A stretch of DNA of 64,000 bases from Streptomyces sp. YPW6 (GTDB lineage: Bacteria > Actinomycetota > Actinomycetes > Streptomycetales > Streptomycetaceae), in assembly GCF_018866325.1 (NCBI RefSeq), contig NZ_CP076457.1:186001-250000 (forward strand), given 5' to 3'. A program made the position numbers and the translations under genes. The notes beneath the pieces were generated by a model. The model had not been told where the DNA came from and did no database searches. It saw only the letters and a list, made by a program, of their open reading frames with translations. Each line of letters begins with the position of its first letter. The first letter of the stretch is position 1. Shown in pieces: positions 50,897 through 60,161 of this stretch.

Positions 50897-52156
50897 TTGA
50901 CGGATCCCTGGGTGGCCCTGGCGGCGGACGCCGATCCCGGTGAACAGAGCGGTGCGCTGCGCCGGGCCCACGATGTGTTCACCTCGGCGGGGAGGCTGGA
51001 GCGGCCGGTGCGACCGGTGGTCGGCGCGTCCTGGCGGCGCTCGGCGCGGGCGAGGGTCAGCCCGGACGAGGCCCCCGTCGTGGAGCTCGGCCCGGACGAG
51101 CTGGGCCCCTACCGGGCGGCTCACCCGCTGGCCCGGGCGATGCCTGTGATCCGTGAACTGATGGGTGCGTACGCCACGGACGGGGAACATCTGCTGGCCG
51201 TGTGCGACGCCCACGGCCGCCTCCTGTGGGTCGAGGGCCACACGGCGGCGCGCCGGGCGGCCGGCCTGATGAACTTCGTGGAGGGCGCCCGCTGGGCCGA
51301 GTCCGTGGCGGGGACGAACGCGCCGGGGACGGCCATCGCACTGGACCGCCCGGTCCAGGTCTTCGCGGCCGAGCACTTCCTGCGGCCGGTCCAGCAGTGG
51401 ACCTGTGCGGCGGCGCCCTTGCACGATCCCCGTACGGGCCGGGTGCTGGGAGCCGTGGACATCACCGGCGGGGACCGGCTCGCCCATCCGCACAGTCTGG
51501 CCTTCGTCCAGGCGGTGGCCCGGGCCGCCGAGTCCCACCTCGCGCTGCTGACGCCGTCACCCGGGTCCGACGCCGACACGGTTCGGCTGAGTGCGCTGGG
51601 CCGGGACGAGGCGCTGTTGGCGGGGCGCGGGCGGCACCTGCGGCTCAGTCGGCGGCACAGCGAGATCCTGGTCGCCCTGGCCCGTAGACCGGAGGGGCTG
51701 AGCGGGGAGGAGCTGCTGGTCGAGCTGTACGAGGACGAGTCGGTGACCCCGGTGACCCTGCGGGCGGAGCTCTCCCGGCTCCGGCGGTTGCTGGGACCCG
51801 ATCTGCTGGACTCACGCCCGTACCGGCTGGCGGTCGCGGTGGACGCCGATTTCGACACGGTGACGCGTCGGCTGGGTTCGGGCGCGGTGGCGGCGGCGCT
51901 GGACGCGTACGCGGGGCCGCTGCTGCCGGGTTCCGCGGCCCCCGCGGTCGTCCGCCTGCGGCGGCGGATCGAGGAGCAGTTGCGGGCCGCGCTGATCGCC
52001 CGGGGCGATCCGGGGCTGCTCGCCGACTGGGCGTACCGCCCGTGGGGCGAGGAGGACCTGCCGGTATGGCGCGCGCTGGCCGGGGCGGTTCCGGCGAGCC
52101 AGCGGCCGGCGTTGCAGGCCAGGGTCCGGGCGCTCGACGCCGAGCAGCGCGGCTGA
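50897..52156 (+). CDS. GAF-domain transcriptional regulator of the aldehyde dehydrogenase
   Basis: 419 aa from TTG 50897 with GGAGGGTGAG upstream. A GAF-type sensor (about 75-215: HLLAVCDAHGRLLWVEGHTA, MNFVEGARWAESVAGTNAPG, EHFLRPVQQWTCAAAPLHDP, VLGAVDITGGDRLAHPHSLA) is the AcoR-like N-terminal part. The C-terminus (about 250-345) is a winged helix (LRLSRRHSEILVALARRPEG, LSGEELLVELYEDESVTPVT, LRAELSRLRRLLG) rather than the sigma-54 module of true AcoR. Such GAF regulators commonly lie before an aldehyde dehydrogenase gene in Streptomyces and probably activate it. Only 99 bp separate the two genes. Confidence 0.85.
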   Translation: MTDPWVALAADADPGEQSGALRRAHDVFTSAGRLERPVRPVVGASWRRSARARVSPDEAPVVELGPDELGPYRAAHPLARAMPVIRELMGAYATDGEHLLAVCDAHGRLLWVEGHTAARRAAGLMNFVEGARWAESVAGTNAPGTAIALDRPVQVFAAEHFLRPVQQWTCAAAPLHDPRTGRVLGAVDITGGDRLAHPHSLAFVQAVARAAESHLALLTPSPGSDADTVRLSALGRDEALLAGRGRHLRLSRRHSEILVALARRPEGLSGEELLVELYEDESVTPVTLRAELSRLRRLLGPDLLDSRPYRLAVAVDADFDTVTRRLGSGAVAAALDAYAGPLLPGSAAPAVVRLRRRIEEQLRAALIARGDPGLLADWAYRPWGEEDLPVWRALAGAVPASQRPALQARVRALDAEQRG

Positions 52157-52169
52157 CGCCCTCCCTCGT

Positions 52170-52194
52170 GCAACGCGCTCGCAACGTCCGCGTT
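52170..52194 (+). promoter_or_regulatory. GCAACG repeats upstream of the aldehyde dehydrogenase
   Basis: GCAACG at 52170-52175 and again at 52181-52186 (11-nt period), with AACG-tccg-CGTT forming a short inverted partner ending at 52194. One DNA turn spacing and the position before the dehydrogenase suggest a binding site for the GAF regulator; this is inference. Confidence 0.5.
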
Positions 52195-52255
52195 CCTAGC
52201 CTCGCGCCGAGGGCCGTCCAACGGCGGGCGGCACCGGATCCGGGAGGCCACAGAG

Positions 52256-53779
52256 ATGACCCGTTACGCTGCGCCGGGCACCGAGGGCGCGATCGTCACG
52301 TACGCGTCCCGCTACGACCACTGGATCGGCGGGGAGTACGTGCCGCCGGCCCGGGGCCGGTACTTCGAGAACCCGAGCCCCGTCAACGGCCGCCCGTTCA
52401 CCGAGATCGCGCGCGGCACGTCCGAGGACGTCGAACGGGCCCTGGACGCGGCCCATGCGGCGGCCCCGGCCTGGGGCGCCACGTCCGCCGGGGACCGGGC
52501 GGCGGTGCTGAACAGGATCGCCGACCGGATGGAGGCCCATCTGGAGGAGCTGGCGGTCGCCGAGAGCTGGGAGAACGGCAAACCCGTGCGGGAGACCCTG
52601 GCGGCCGACATCCCGCTCGCCATCGACCACTTCCGCTACTTCGCGGGAGCGCTGCGCGCCCAGGAGGGTTCGCTCAGCGAGATCGACGACGACACCGTCG
52701 CGTACCACTTCCACGAACCGCTGGGCGTGGTCGGACAGATCATCCCGTGGAACTTCCCCCTGCTGATGGCCACCTGGAAGCTCGCCCCGGCGCTGGCCGC
52801 GGGCAACGCGGTGGTCCTCAAGCCGGCCGAGCAGACGCCGGCCTCGATCCACTACTGGCTGAGCCTGGTGGCGGAGCTGCTGCCGCCGGGCGTCGTCAAC
52901 GTCGTCAACGGCTTCGGAGCGGAGGCCGGCAAGCCCCTCGCCTCCAGCCCGCGCGTCGCGAAGATCGCCTTCACGGGTGAGACCACGACGGGGCGGCTGA
53001 TCATGCAGTACGCCTCCGAGAACATCAAGCCGGTGACGCTGGAGCTCGGCGGCAAGTCGCCGAACATCTTCTTCGACGACGTCTCGCGCGCCGACGACGA
53101 TTTCCTCGACAAGGCCCTCGAAGGGTTCACGATGTTCGCCCTCAACCAGGGCGAGGTGTGCACCTGTCCGTCGCGCGCCCTCATCCAGCGCGGCCACTAC
53201 GGCGCGTTCCTGGAGGCGGCCGTCGCCCGTACCGAGCAGATCGTCCCGGGCCACCCGCTGGACACCGACACCATGATCGGCGCCCAGGCCTCCAACGACC
53301 AGTTGCAGAAGATCCTCTCGTACCTGGACATCGGCCAGCAGGAGGGTGCGAAGATCCTGACCGGCGGTCAGCGCATCGAGCACGGCGGTGAGCTGGAGGG
53401 CGGCTACTACGTGCAGCCGACGATTTTCGAAGGCGACAACCGGATGCGGGTCTTCCAGGAGGAGATCTTCGGCCCGGTCGTGGCCGTGACGTCCTTCACC
53501 GACTTCGACGACGCCATCAGCACGGCGAACGACACCCTGTACGGGCTGGGCGCCGGAGTCTGGACCCGCGACGTCAACACGGCCTACCGGGCGGGGCGCG
53601 GGATCAAGGCGGGCAGGGTCTGGACGAACTGCTACCACGCGTACCCGGCCCACGCCGCGTTCGGCGGCTACAAGCAGTCGGGCATCGGCAGGGAGAACCA
53701 CAAGATGATGCTGGAGCACTACCAGCAGACGAAGAACGTTCTCGTTTCATACAGTCCGAAGAAGCTCGGGTTCTTCTAG
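52256..53779 (+). CDS. NAD(P)-dependent aldehyde dehydrogenase (ExaC/AldA type)
   Basis: 507 aa from ATG 52256 behind GGGAGG. ALDH signatures: [20 protein letters not shown] (cofactor and oxyanion Asn), [47 protein letters not shown] (general-base Glu), [18 protein letters not shown] (catalytic Cys), [13 protein letters not shown], and the tail [20 protein letters not shown]. The ending 'KKLGFF' is typical for the acetaldehyde/AldA branch. Oxidises acetaldehyde or similar aldehydes. Linked to the upstream GAF regulator. Confidence 0.93.
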   Translation: MTRYAAPGTEGAIVTYASRYDHWIGGEYVPPARGRYFENPSPVNGRPFTEIARGTSEDVERALDAAHAAAPAWGATSAGDRAAVLNRIADRMEAHLEELAVAESWENGKPVRETLAADIPLAIDHFRYFAGALRAQEGSLSEIDDDTVAYHFHEPLGVVGQIIPWNFPLLMATWKLAPALAAGNAVVLKPAEQTPASIHYWLSLVAELLPPGVVNVVNGFGAEAGKPLASSPRVAKIAFTGETTTGRLIMQYASENIKPVTLELGGKSPNIFFDDVSRADDDFLDKALEGFTMFALNQGEVCTCPSRALIQRGHYGAFLEAAVARTEQIVPGHPLDTDTMIGAQASNDQLQKILSYLDIGQQEGAKILTGGQRIEHGGELEGGYYVQPTIFEGDNRMRVFQEEIFGPVVAVTSFTDFDDAISTANDTLYGLGAGVWTRDVNTAYRAGRGIKAGRVWTNCYHAYPAHAAFGGYKQSGIGRENHKMMLEHYQQTKNVLVSYSPKKLGFF

Positions 53780-53793
53780 AACCTGAAGTCGGT

Positions 53794-53822
53794 TGCCTGG
53801 AGACGCCGTAGCGCTCCAGGCA
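53794..53822 (+). terminator. Terminator after the aldehyde dehydrogenase
   Basis: Perfect 9-bp stem TGCCTGGAG / CTCCAGGCA with an 11-nt loop, 14 nt past the stop at 53779. A second small stem CCGGAGT-C-ACTCCGG follows at about 53831. Confidence 0.65.
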
Positions 53823-54069
53823 GTCCGGCACCGGAGTCACTCCGGGTAGACAACAGACTGCCTCAAGTCGATGGTCGACCTGCACGAGCACAGCCTCCGG
53901 ACCAGTCCCGGACCAGACTCCCCTCCGGGGTGAGGCAGGCGACAACCCTCTGACACCTGTGGTGGCACGGCATAGCGAGGCCGCGCGGGTCTGCAGCACG
54001 ATCCACGGGCGTGGGAAGGGCAAGCTCCGCGGAAGCCCCGAGTGCCGCGCACTGCGGTCGGCCGCTTCC

Positions 54070-54402
54070 GTGAGCCAGTTCGCTATCCCGTTCGAGGAAG
54101 CCGTCCAGCGGCTCTGTACGAACTGCGGGTGGGCTCTCCTCACGGACAGCCCTGTCCTTCCGCTCGGCGCGGCGGTGATCGACGTGGACTCTCTCAGCAT
54201 CTGGCTCGACAGGGACCCCGACGACGAGGACTGCATCAAGGTCGAGGGTGACGCGATCGTCGCCCTCTCCCCCGGCGACTACCCGCACCGCACCCATGAC
54301 GTCGGCGACGGGGAGGACAGAGAGGCACACGACGTTCGTGGCGGACGGTGGATCTTGTCGCGCACTGTTCGCCGTTCGCCAGAGGCTTCGCCCCTCCGTT
54401 GA
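54070..54402 (+). CDS. Small hypothetical protein or gene fragment, 110 aa
   Basis: Frame from GTG 54070 to the stop at 54402. The first part looks coding: VSQFAIPFEEAVQRLCTNCG, WALLTDSPVLPLGAAVIDVD, SLSIWLDRDPDDEDCIKVEG and DAIVALSPGDYPHR. The last about 30 residues are basic and unlikely (RTVRRSPEASPLR), as if the original frame were lost by a shift. No ribosome site is evident. Could be an intact small protein or the remains of a longer one; no family recognised. Confidence 0.35.
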   Translation: MSQFAIPFEEAVQRLCTNCGWALLTDSPVLPLGAAVIDVDSLSIWLDRDPDDEDCIKVEGDAIVALSPGDYPHRTHDVGDGEDREAHDVRGGRWILSRTVRRSPEASPLR

Positions 54403-54835
54403 TCCGCCCGGCACGCAACCCGAGCCATCAGGTCGAGAAAGCACTCCACCATTTCTGGCTGATGCAGGTTCCCCGACCACTCTCTGGTAACAGCGGAATG
54501 CCCGACCAGGAAGCTCGGTGCTTCGGGCCGGGCCGAGGCCATCGCTCGCCACTTCGGCAGCCCACCCCGGCCTCGCAGATAGAGCGCCCCGCACGGCGAC
54601 CGAGAAGCAGGCCGGGCCTCCCACCCCGTACCTGGCCGACGTCGCCCACCGCGTCGGCTGGACCACCGCCCAGACCGCGCCCGCCGTCCAGCTCGCCGCA
54701 GACGACCACGTCGTCGCCGTCCTCCTTCGGCGCCGGAGCGGGCCGACTGCCCGTCCAGTGGGACCGTTGTCACAGGGGGCGGCTACCTTGCAGCTCAGCA
54801 CAGAACCAAGGCGGGTTGTGGGAAGAGGAGCGGCG
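54403..54835. other. Gene-poor remnant DNA, 433 bp
   Basis: No frame has both a start signal and clean codon bias. Broken pieces appear coding-like (for example LADVAHRVGWTTAQTAP in one forward frame and HSAVTREWSGNLHQPEMVEC on the reverse strand). Base composition is less regular than neighbouring genes. Reads as decayed genes within an accessory patch. Confidence 0.45.
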
Positions 54836-56143
54836 ATGGTCGTCGAGGTGGGGTACGCGCGGGCATGGGACCTGGAGGCTTGTGCGCCATGGTGGCCGAT
54901 ATCCGCCGCAAGGGCCCGGGAGCGGGATGCCGCCGGGCTTCCGTACGTGGCGGTGTACCGGGAGCCGGGCCGGGAGGCTCCGCTGGAGGTACGACTGGTT
55001 TCCTGGCGGGACCACTACGTCGGGTTGTGGGTCTACGACGCCCTCGGCCGCCGCACCTACGACCTGGACATGCGGCTGCTGGACGACCCGTCGCGGCTGC
55101 TGCGTCGGTACTCCGTCGGCTGGTACTACACAGGACCGGGGATGGCGGAGTTCGACAAGACGTGCCCACGCATCACCGTGGACCTCTACCCCGACGGCAA
55201 GGGCCGACGGACGGAGGAGCGGCAGGGGCAGGGCGGGGGCTCCTCCATCACCTCGCCCGGACTCCGGGACGACGAGCGCTGGATGGACCGCCCCGCCTTC
55301 GGGGAGTGGCCGCTGCTCTCGGCCCAGGTACACGGGCTCAGCGAGCCGCCCGCCTTGGAAACGGCTGAGGTGGCCGAGGCAGCGGAGCCAGGTGAGGGAG
55401 ACACCCCCGCTACCTGCTGGCGCCCGCCGCGCCCCGCACAGCCCGGGCCGATCAACGAGCTGTTCCGGCCCGGGGTGCGTGTGACCGACGGGTACCACCC
55501 CGAGATGACCGTCGTGGAGCCGCGCCGGGTCGGCACCCTGCGCGTACCCAGCGGGCTGCTGGCCGTCTCCGGCCCTGACATCCGCCACGGCGACGGGCTG
55601 CCGTGCATCACGGTCCCTGTGCGGCCCGGGGAGTACGTACTCGACGAGGCGCGGACCCGCTTCAGCTACCACTGCGAGTGGCGGGACGCCGAGGTCACGA
55701 CCACGGAAGCCACGGCCGTGCGCCTGCTCGTCCACGAGACCCCCGCCGCGACCTGGGAGATGGCCCTCGGTCCGGACGACGATCCCCGGCTGTTCATCGA
55801 GCAGCAGATAGCCGGCTTCGACACCGACGGCGCCACCGGCTGCTTCGCCGACGCCGGGGCCTGGGAGCCACTCATCGCGCTCTTCGAACGGGGGCTGATC
55901 CAGGGGGAGTCCGACCTGGACGGGTACGAGGACATCGACGACGGTTCCATGTTCACGCAGCGCACCCGCGACGAGGCTTCCGGCGGCGAGCTCACGGCTT
56001 TCGCGACGACCGGTGACGGCACCTACCCGGTGTGGGTCGGCCGTTCCGAGGACGGTGAGGTTGTCGGCGTCGTGGTGCTGGTGGAGGGGATGCCCGAGCT
56101 GCTTCCGGAGCAGGACGGGACCCCCACCCACGCGGCTGCGTAG
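54836..56143 (+). CDS. DUF4241 domain protein, 435 aa
   Basis: ATG 54836 behind AAGAGGAG. The N-terminal half (about 1-150) starts MVVEVGYARAWDLEACAPWW and has PLEVRLVSWRDHYVGLWVYD and RTYDLDMRLLDDPSRLLRRY; a variable acidic linker follows. The C-terminal DUF4241 region (about 215-425) includes GTLRVPSGLLAVSGPDIRHG, PVRPGEYVLDEARTRFSYHC, TWEMALGPDDDPRLFIEQQI, and GFDTDGATGCFADAGAWEPL. The DxGTGCFxD pattern is the DUF4241 mark. Function unknown. It is the only clearly intact gene in this patch. Confidence 0.8.
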   Translation: MVVEVGYARAWDLEACAPWWPISAARARERDAAGLPYVAVYREPGREAPLEVRLVSWRDHYVGLWVYDALGRRTYDLDMRLLDDPSRLLRRYSVGWYYTGPGMAEFDKTCPRITVDLYPDGKGRRTEERQGQGGGSSITSPGLRDDERWMDRPAFGEWPLLSAQVHGLSEPPALETAEVAEAAEPGEGDTPATCWRPPRPAQPGPINELFRPGVRVTDGYHPEMTVVEPRRVGTLRVPSGLLAVSGPDIRHGDGLPCITVPVRPGEYVLDEARTRFSYHCEWRDAEVTTTEATAVRLLVHETPAATWEMALGPDDDPRLFIEQQIAGFDTDGATGCFADAGAWEPLIALFERGLIQGESDLDGYEDIDDGSMFTQRTRDEASGGELTAFATTGDGTYPVWVGRSEDGEVVGVVVLVEGMPELLPEQDGTPTHAAA

Positions 56144-56157
56144 GCAGGCTCCTGCCT
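56142..56157 (+). terminator. Small hairpin directly at the DUF4241 stop
   Basis: AGGCAGG / CCTGCCT with a 2-nt loop, overlapping the TAG stop at 56141-56143. Confidence 0.45.
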
Positions 56158-56281
56158 CCGGGTGCCCTTCGTGACGTTCTCGGCAGCCCGGTTGCCCATC
56201 AGGTCGCGGGTGCCTCCCGAACTCATGAACATGGACTTGGCCTCCGTCGGGGCGCCTCCCGCCTTCATCGTCAAGAGACTC

Positions 56282-56327
56282 CCGCTTCTTGTGGGCAGAG
56301 CCGGCCGGCTCTGTCCACAAGAAGCGG
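56282..56327. repeat. 46-bp palindrome, 23-bp arms, one mismatch
   Basis: Centre CCGGCCGG; each arm runs through CTTCTTGTGG with a single G/T mismatch to outer CCGCTTC/GAAGCGG. No adjacent intact gene ends here, so it may be an orphan terminator or an old mobile-element end. Confidence 0.6.
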
Positions 56328-56352
56328 TTCCGGCACGACGTTCGTGAAGCTG

Positions 56353-56545
56353 TCACGATGCGTGACCACTGGGTGTTCCGAGTGCTTGGAGGGTCCGTCG
56401 GACCTCCTGGTGCCACTGGTCGGCGTCGGCGCTGACCACCCAGCCGGTTGCCCTTTCCGACCCGTCCTGGAGGACCCGGTCCAGTGCGGGTCTCGCGGAT
56501 GAGCGAAGGGAGCCTGGCAGTTTGGGTAGCGGTTCCCCGGGGCCG
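56353..56545 (-). pseudogene. C-terminal fragment of an unidentified protein
   Basis: A reverse frame ends at TGA 56353-56355 with coding-like sequence (LDRVLQDGSERATGWVVSAD, then ADQWHQEVRRTLQALGTPSG) but has no start codon and is cut by an in-frame stop upstream. It reads as the tail of a lost gene between efeU and the DUF4241 gene. Parent family unknown. Confidence 0.45.
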
Positions 56546-56600
56546 TCATTCCATCAGTCGCTGTTCACGGAGGACCGGCTTGTCGAAGCGGACGTGGGGA

Positions 56601-57542
56601 TCAGGCTTCGCCGGCCTTGGCCGGGCTTCCCGTCGGTGGCGGGTCATCACACTCGGCGTCGGCGCCCTCCTGGGGTCGGCCGGCCACCGAGGCGCCCTGA
56701 TCGTTCGTCGCCTTCCGCGTGTGCCGTTCCGCCGTACGCGTGAAGCTGTTCGGGGCGAGGAACAGCGCGAGTGTGGGGACGAGATAGAGCGTCCACACGA
56801 TGACCTGCAGCAGGGTCGGATCGGCCTGGAAGTTGAAGATGCCCTTGAGCAGGGTGCCGTACCAGCTGTCCGGTGGAACGGCGCTCGTGACATCGAATGC
56901 CTTGGTGTGCAGACCGCCGAGGAACCGGGCTTCCTGGAGGTCGTGGACTCCGTAGGCGAGCACTCCGGCCGCCACGATCACGAGCAGGCCACCCGTCCAG
57001 GTGAAGAACCTGGCCAGGTTGATCCGCAGGGCGCCCCGATAGAACAGCCAGCCCAGGACGATCGCGGTCGCGATGCCCAGCAGGACGCCGATCAGCGGGG
57101 ACGAGGAGCCCTCGCCGCTCGCCCGCACCGAGGCCCACACGAACAGCGCGGTCTCCAGGCCCTCACGGCCCACGGCCAGGAAGGCGGTGGCGACCAGGGC
57201 ACCGGTTCCCATGGCCAGGGCCGCGTCGAGTTTCCCGTGGAGTTCCTTCTTCAGATGGCGCGCGGTACGCCGCATCCAGAAGACCATCCAGGTCACCAGC
57301 GCGACGGCGATGATCGACAGGGTGCCTCCGAGCATTTCCTGCGCCTCGAACGTCAGCTCCTGTGAGCCGAATTCGAGTGCGGCTCCGAAGGCCAGGGAAA
57401 TGGCGCAGGCGATACCGATACCGCTCCACACCGGGCGGAGCGCGTCCCGGCGGCCGGTCTTGACCAGATACGCGATGAGGATGCAGACAACCAGGCTTGC
57501 CTCGAGACCCTCGCGCAGGCCGATCAGGTAGTTGCCGAACAT
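56601..57542 (-). CDS. efeU: Ferrous/ferric iron permease EfeU (FTR1 family)
   Basis: 313 aa from ATG 57540-57542. Seven TM helices with both iron-binding REGLE motifs: GNYLIGLREGLEASLVVCIL in helix 1 and FLAVGREGLETALFVWASVR in helix 4. Other blocks: GSQELTFEAQEMLGGTLSII and TWMVFWMRRTARHLKKEL. The C-terminal about 40 residues are a hydrophilic tail. Permease of the EfeUOB system, importing iron across the membrane. Third gene of the operon, 22 bp after efeB. Confidence 0.92.
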   Translation of the reverse strand: MFGNYLIGLREGLEASLVVCILIAYLVKTGRRDALRPVWSGIGIACAISLAFGAALEFGSQELTFEAQEMLGGTLSIIAVALVTWMVFWMRRTARHLKKELHGKLDAALAMGTGALVATAFLAVGREGLETALFVWASVRASGEGSSSPLIGVLLGIATAIVLGWLFYRGALRINLARFFTWTGGLLVIVAAGVLAYGVHDLQEARFLGGLHTKAFDVTSAVPPDSWYGTLLKGIFNFQADPTLLQVIVWTLYLVPTLALFLAPNSFTRTAERHTRKATNDQGASVAGRPQEGADAECDDPPPTGSPAKAGEA

Positions 57543-57564
57543 GCCGGTCCTTCCACGGTGTCGT

Positions 57565-58842
57565 TCATGAGAGCAGTGCCCGGCCCCACCAGTCGTCGGT
57601 GTCGCGGACGCCCGGCGGGACGGCGAAGACCGCCGAACCCACGTGCTGGATGTACTCGTTGAGTGCGTCGGAGGCCGCGAGACTACGCTGCACCGGTATG
57701 AAACCCTTGCGGACGTCCCGCTGGTAGGCCAGGAAGAACAGTCCCGCGTCGAGCCTGCCCAGGCCGTCCGTTCCGTCGGTGAAGGAGTAGCCGCGGCGCA
57801 GGATCGTCGCACCGTTGTTGGTGTCGGGGTGGGCCAGCCGCACATGGGCGGTCGGCAGCATCGCCTTCAGGAACGGCTCGTCGCGCTCCTTGGCCTTGCC
57901 GACCGGCGCCCCCTCGCCCTTGTCGCGGCCGAAGATGTCCTCCTGCTCCCGCAGGGGCGCCCTGTCCCAGGTCTCGATGTGCATCCGGATGCGCCGGGCG
58001 ACCAGGTACGAGCCCCCGGCCATCCACGCCGCGCCGTCCTTCTCGTCGGCCCACACGTGTTCGGCCAGTGCGGCCGTGTCCGTACCCGAAATGTTCCGGG
58101 TGCCGTCCTTGAATCCCATCATGTTGCGCGGGGTCTGGGAGTCCGGCGTCGTCGAGGACGTCTTGCCGAACCCCAGCTGCGACCAGCGGATCGCGGTCCG
58201 CCCCATGCCGATCCTGGCGAGGTTGCGGATGGCGTGCACGGCGACCTGCGGGTCGTCGGCGCACGCCTGCACACACAGGTCGCCGCCGCTGCGGGCCGCG
58301 TCGAGGTTGTCGCCGGGAAACGTGGGGAGGTCCACCAGCGCTTCGGGCCGCTGATTCTCGAGCCCGAACCTGCCTTTCGCGAACAGGGACGGCCCGAAAC
58401 CGATGGTGAGGGTCAGCCGGGACGGCTTGAGTCCGAGCGCCTCGCCCGTGTCGTCCGGCGGAGCCTCGGCCAAGCCCCCGTAGGCGCCGTCGCCGACGCT
58501 CTGCCCGGCCGTCATCCGCTCGGCGGCGCGGGTCCACTCCTTGAGCAGCGTGACGAGTTCGGCCCGGTCCTTCGTCGTCACGTCGAACGCCGCGAAGTGC
58601 AGCCGGTCCTGGACGGGGGTGGCGACACCCGCCTGATGCGCGCCGTGGAAGGGTACCGCCGCGCCGCTGTCCGCCTGCTCCGGGCCGGGTGTGCGCACCG
58701 CGGCAACCGCACCGCCCGCGGTCACGGCGCCGAGCGCCAGCCCGGCTCCGCCCCAGCCGAGCAGAGCGCGCCGCGAGGGTGCCGTGGGGCCGCTGCCCGG
58801 CGCCCCTGTTCGCTTCTGTGCCGACTCCTCGGGACCGGGCAT
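57565..58842 (-). CDS. efeB: Deferrochelatase/Dyp-type peroxidase EfeB
   Basis: 425 aa from ATG 58840-58842, which overlaps the efeO stop (TGATG); GTG 58845 is an alternative. The N-terminus has a Tat signal (PSRRALLGWGGAGLALGAVT). The Dyp peroxidase core shows RLHFAAFDVTTKDRAELVTL, the GXXDG motif MMGFKDGTRNISGTD with the catalytic Asp, and MLPTAHVRLAHPDTNNGATI with the heme His, then RRGYSFTDG. Exported via Tat and heme-binding, it oxidises or extracts iron from heme for EfeO/EfeU. Confidence 0.93.
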   Translation of the reverse strand: MPGPEESAQKRTGAPGSGPTAPSRRALLGWGGAGLALGAVTAGGAVAAVRTPGPEQADSGAAVPFHGAHQAGVATPVQDRLHFAAFDVTTKDRAELVTLLKEWTRAAERMTAGQSVGDGAYGGLAEAPPDDTGEALGLKPSRLTLTIGFGPSLFAKGRFGLENQRPEALVDLPTFPGDNLDAARSGGDLCVQACADDPQVAVHAIRNLARIGMGRTAIRWSQLGFGKTSSTTPDSQTPRNMMGFKDGTRNISGTDTAALAEHVWADEKDGAAWMAGGSYLVARRIRMHIETWDRAPLREQEDIFGRDKGEGAPVGKAKERDEPFLKAMLPTAHVRLAHPDTNNGATILRRGYSFTDGTDGLGRLDAGLFFLAYQRDVRKGFIPVQRSLAASDALNEYIQHVGSAVFAVPPGVRDTDDWWGRALLS

Positions 58843-59975
58843 CACTTGGTCACCGCGGCAGCCAGCTTGGACAGCGGCTCGGCCAGCGCGTTGACCGCGT
58901 CGGACAGCTTCTTGCGGTCCGCCGGGCCGACCTTGTCGTACGCGACGAACGCGTAGCCGGTCCGGTCCGCGCGGAAGGTGTCCAGGAGCGTGTTGAGCTC
59001 CGCGAACCGCTTGTCGAGCGTACCGGTCAGCGTCGCGTCGTTCTTCGAGGCGATCGGCCTGAGCAGGGTGTACGACTTCTCCGCGCCCTCGACGTTGGCC
59101 TTGAAGTCCACGAGGTCGGTGTGACTGTAACGTTCCTCCTCACCCGTGACCTTGCCGGTGGCGACCTCGTCGAGGAGTTCCTTGGCGCCGTTCGCCATCG
59201 AGGTCGGGGTGATCTCGGCCTTGCCGACCCTCTTCTGCCAGTCGGTCAAGTCCTCGTGGAGGAGGCGTGCGAGCGCCTTCTCCTCGGCCCCCAGCTTCTT
59301 GTCCTGCCAGAGGGCCTTCTCCAGACGGTGCCATCCGGTCCACTTCTGACCGTCCTCCAGGCCGTCCTCACGGATGTCGACCTTCGGGTCGATGTCGCCG
59401 AAGGACTCCGCGACGGGCTCGGTCCGCTCCCAGCCGATGCGGGACTCGGCATACGCCTTCTTGGCCGCCTCGACGTCTCCCGCCTCGACCGCGTCGGTGA
59501 ACACCTTGACCTTGGGCAGCGTCTCGTCGGCCTGCGCCTGCACGTACGCCCGATAGCCGGCCACGGCCGCGTCCATCTCGGGGCTGCGTCGGGCCGCCGT
59601 GCCGCCGGAGACCTCGACGGTCTGGCGGATTCCGTCACCCTTCATACCCGGTTTGCAGGCGATCTCGTACGTACCGGGCTTGATCTCCGCTGTGATCTTC
59701 GCCTTGGTGCCGGGGCCTATGTTCTCCCGCTCGGTGACGATGCGGTCGTCGGGGAACAGAACATAGACCTCGGTGACCTTGGAGCCCTTGTTCTCCACAG
59801 CGATCTCGACGTGGCCCGCAGGGATCTCCGTGGTGGACACCTCGCAGGCGTCGTCCTTCGCGACGACCCTGACGACCGAGTCGTCCGCGCCGCCGCCTTT
59901 CTCGGCACAGCCGGTTACCACGGTCAATGCGGCCAGAGCGGCGGCAGCGGTGACGGCGGGTCGAACGGGTCGCAT
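58842..59975 (-). CDS. efeO: Iron uptake lipoprotein EfeO (M75 peptidase-like)
   Basis: 377 aa. A lipoprotein signal (TAAAALAALTVVTGCAEKGG, lipobox VTGC) precedes a cupredoxin-like N-terminal domain (about 35-125; EIPAGHVEIAVENKGSKVTE) and the M75/imelysin-like C-terminal domain (about 130-375) with the metal motif WTGWHRLEKALW (HxxE) and LLDEVATGKVTGEEERYSHT. Binds iron outside the membrane. First gene of the efeO-efeB-efeU operon, preceded by an iron-box-like site. Confidence 0.93.
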   Translation of the reverse strand: MRPVRPAVTAAAALAALTVVTGCAEKGGGADDSVVRVVAKDDACEVSTTEIPAGHVEIAVENKGSKVTEVYVLFPDDRIVTERENIGPGTKAKITAEIKPGTYEIACKPGMKGDGIRQTVEVSGGTAARRSPEMDAAVAGYRAYVQAQADETLPKVKVFTDAVEAGDVEAAKKAYAESRIGWERTEPVAESFGDIDPKVDIREDGLEDGQKWTGWHRLEKALWQDKKLGAEEKALARLLHEDLTDWQKRVGKAEITPTSMANGAKELLDEVATGKVTGEEERYSHTDLVDFKANVEGAEKSYTLLRPIASKNDATLTGTLDKRFAELNTLLDTFRADRTGYAFVAYDKVGPADRKKLSDAVNALAEPLSKLAAAVTK

Positions 59976-60040
59976 ACGGGCTCCACTGGAGATGAGAGAG
60001 CGAATGATGGTGCGGTCATGGACGGTGAGGCGGACCTAAC

Positions 60041-60059
60041 TTAACCGAGCCTTACCTCG
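60041..60059 (-). promoter_or_regulatory. Iron-box-like site (DtxR/IdeR/DmdR) upstream of efeO
   Basis: On the reverse strand CGAGGTAAGGCTCGGTTAA matches the 19-bp iron-box consensus TTAGGTTAGGCTAACCTAA at 13 positions, lying 66-84 bp before the efeO start. Iron-dependent repression is expected from the family. Confidence 0.65.
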
Positions 60060-60161
60060 CCCGAACCCACTCGGACAGTGATTCACCTCTCCCCCGGGGA
60101 CGTGGGGCGCGATCCGGTCACAAGCCACCCATGGGACACCCAAGGAAAGGTCAAGCGCGGG

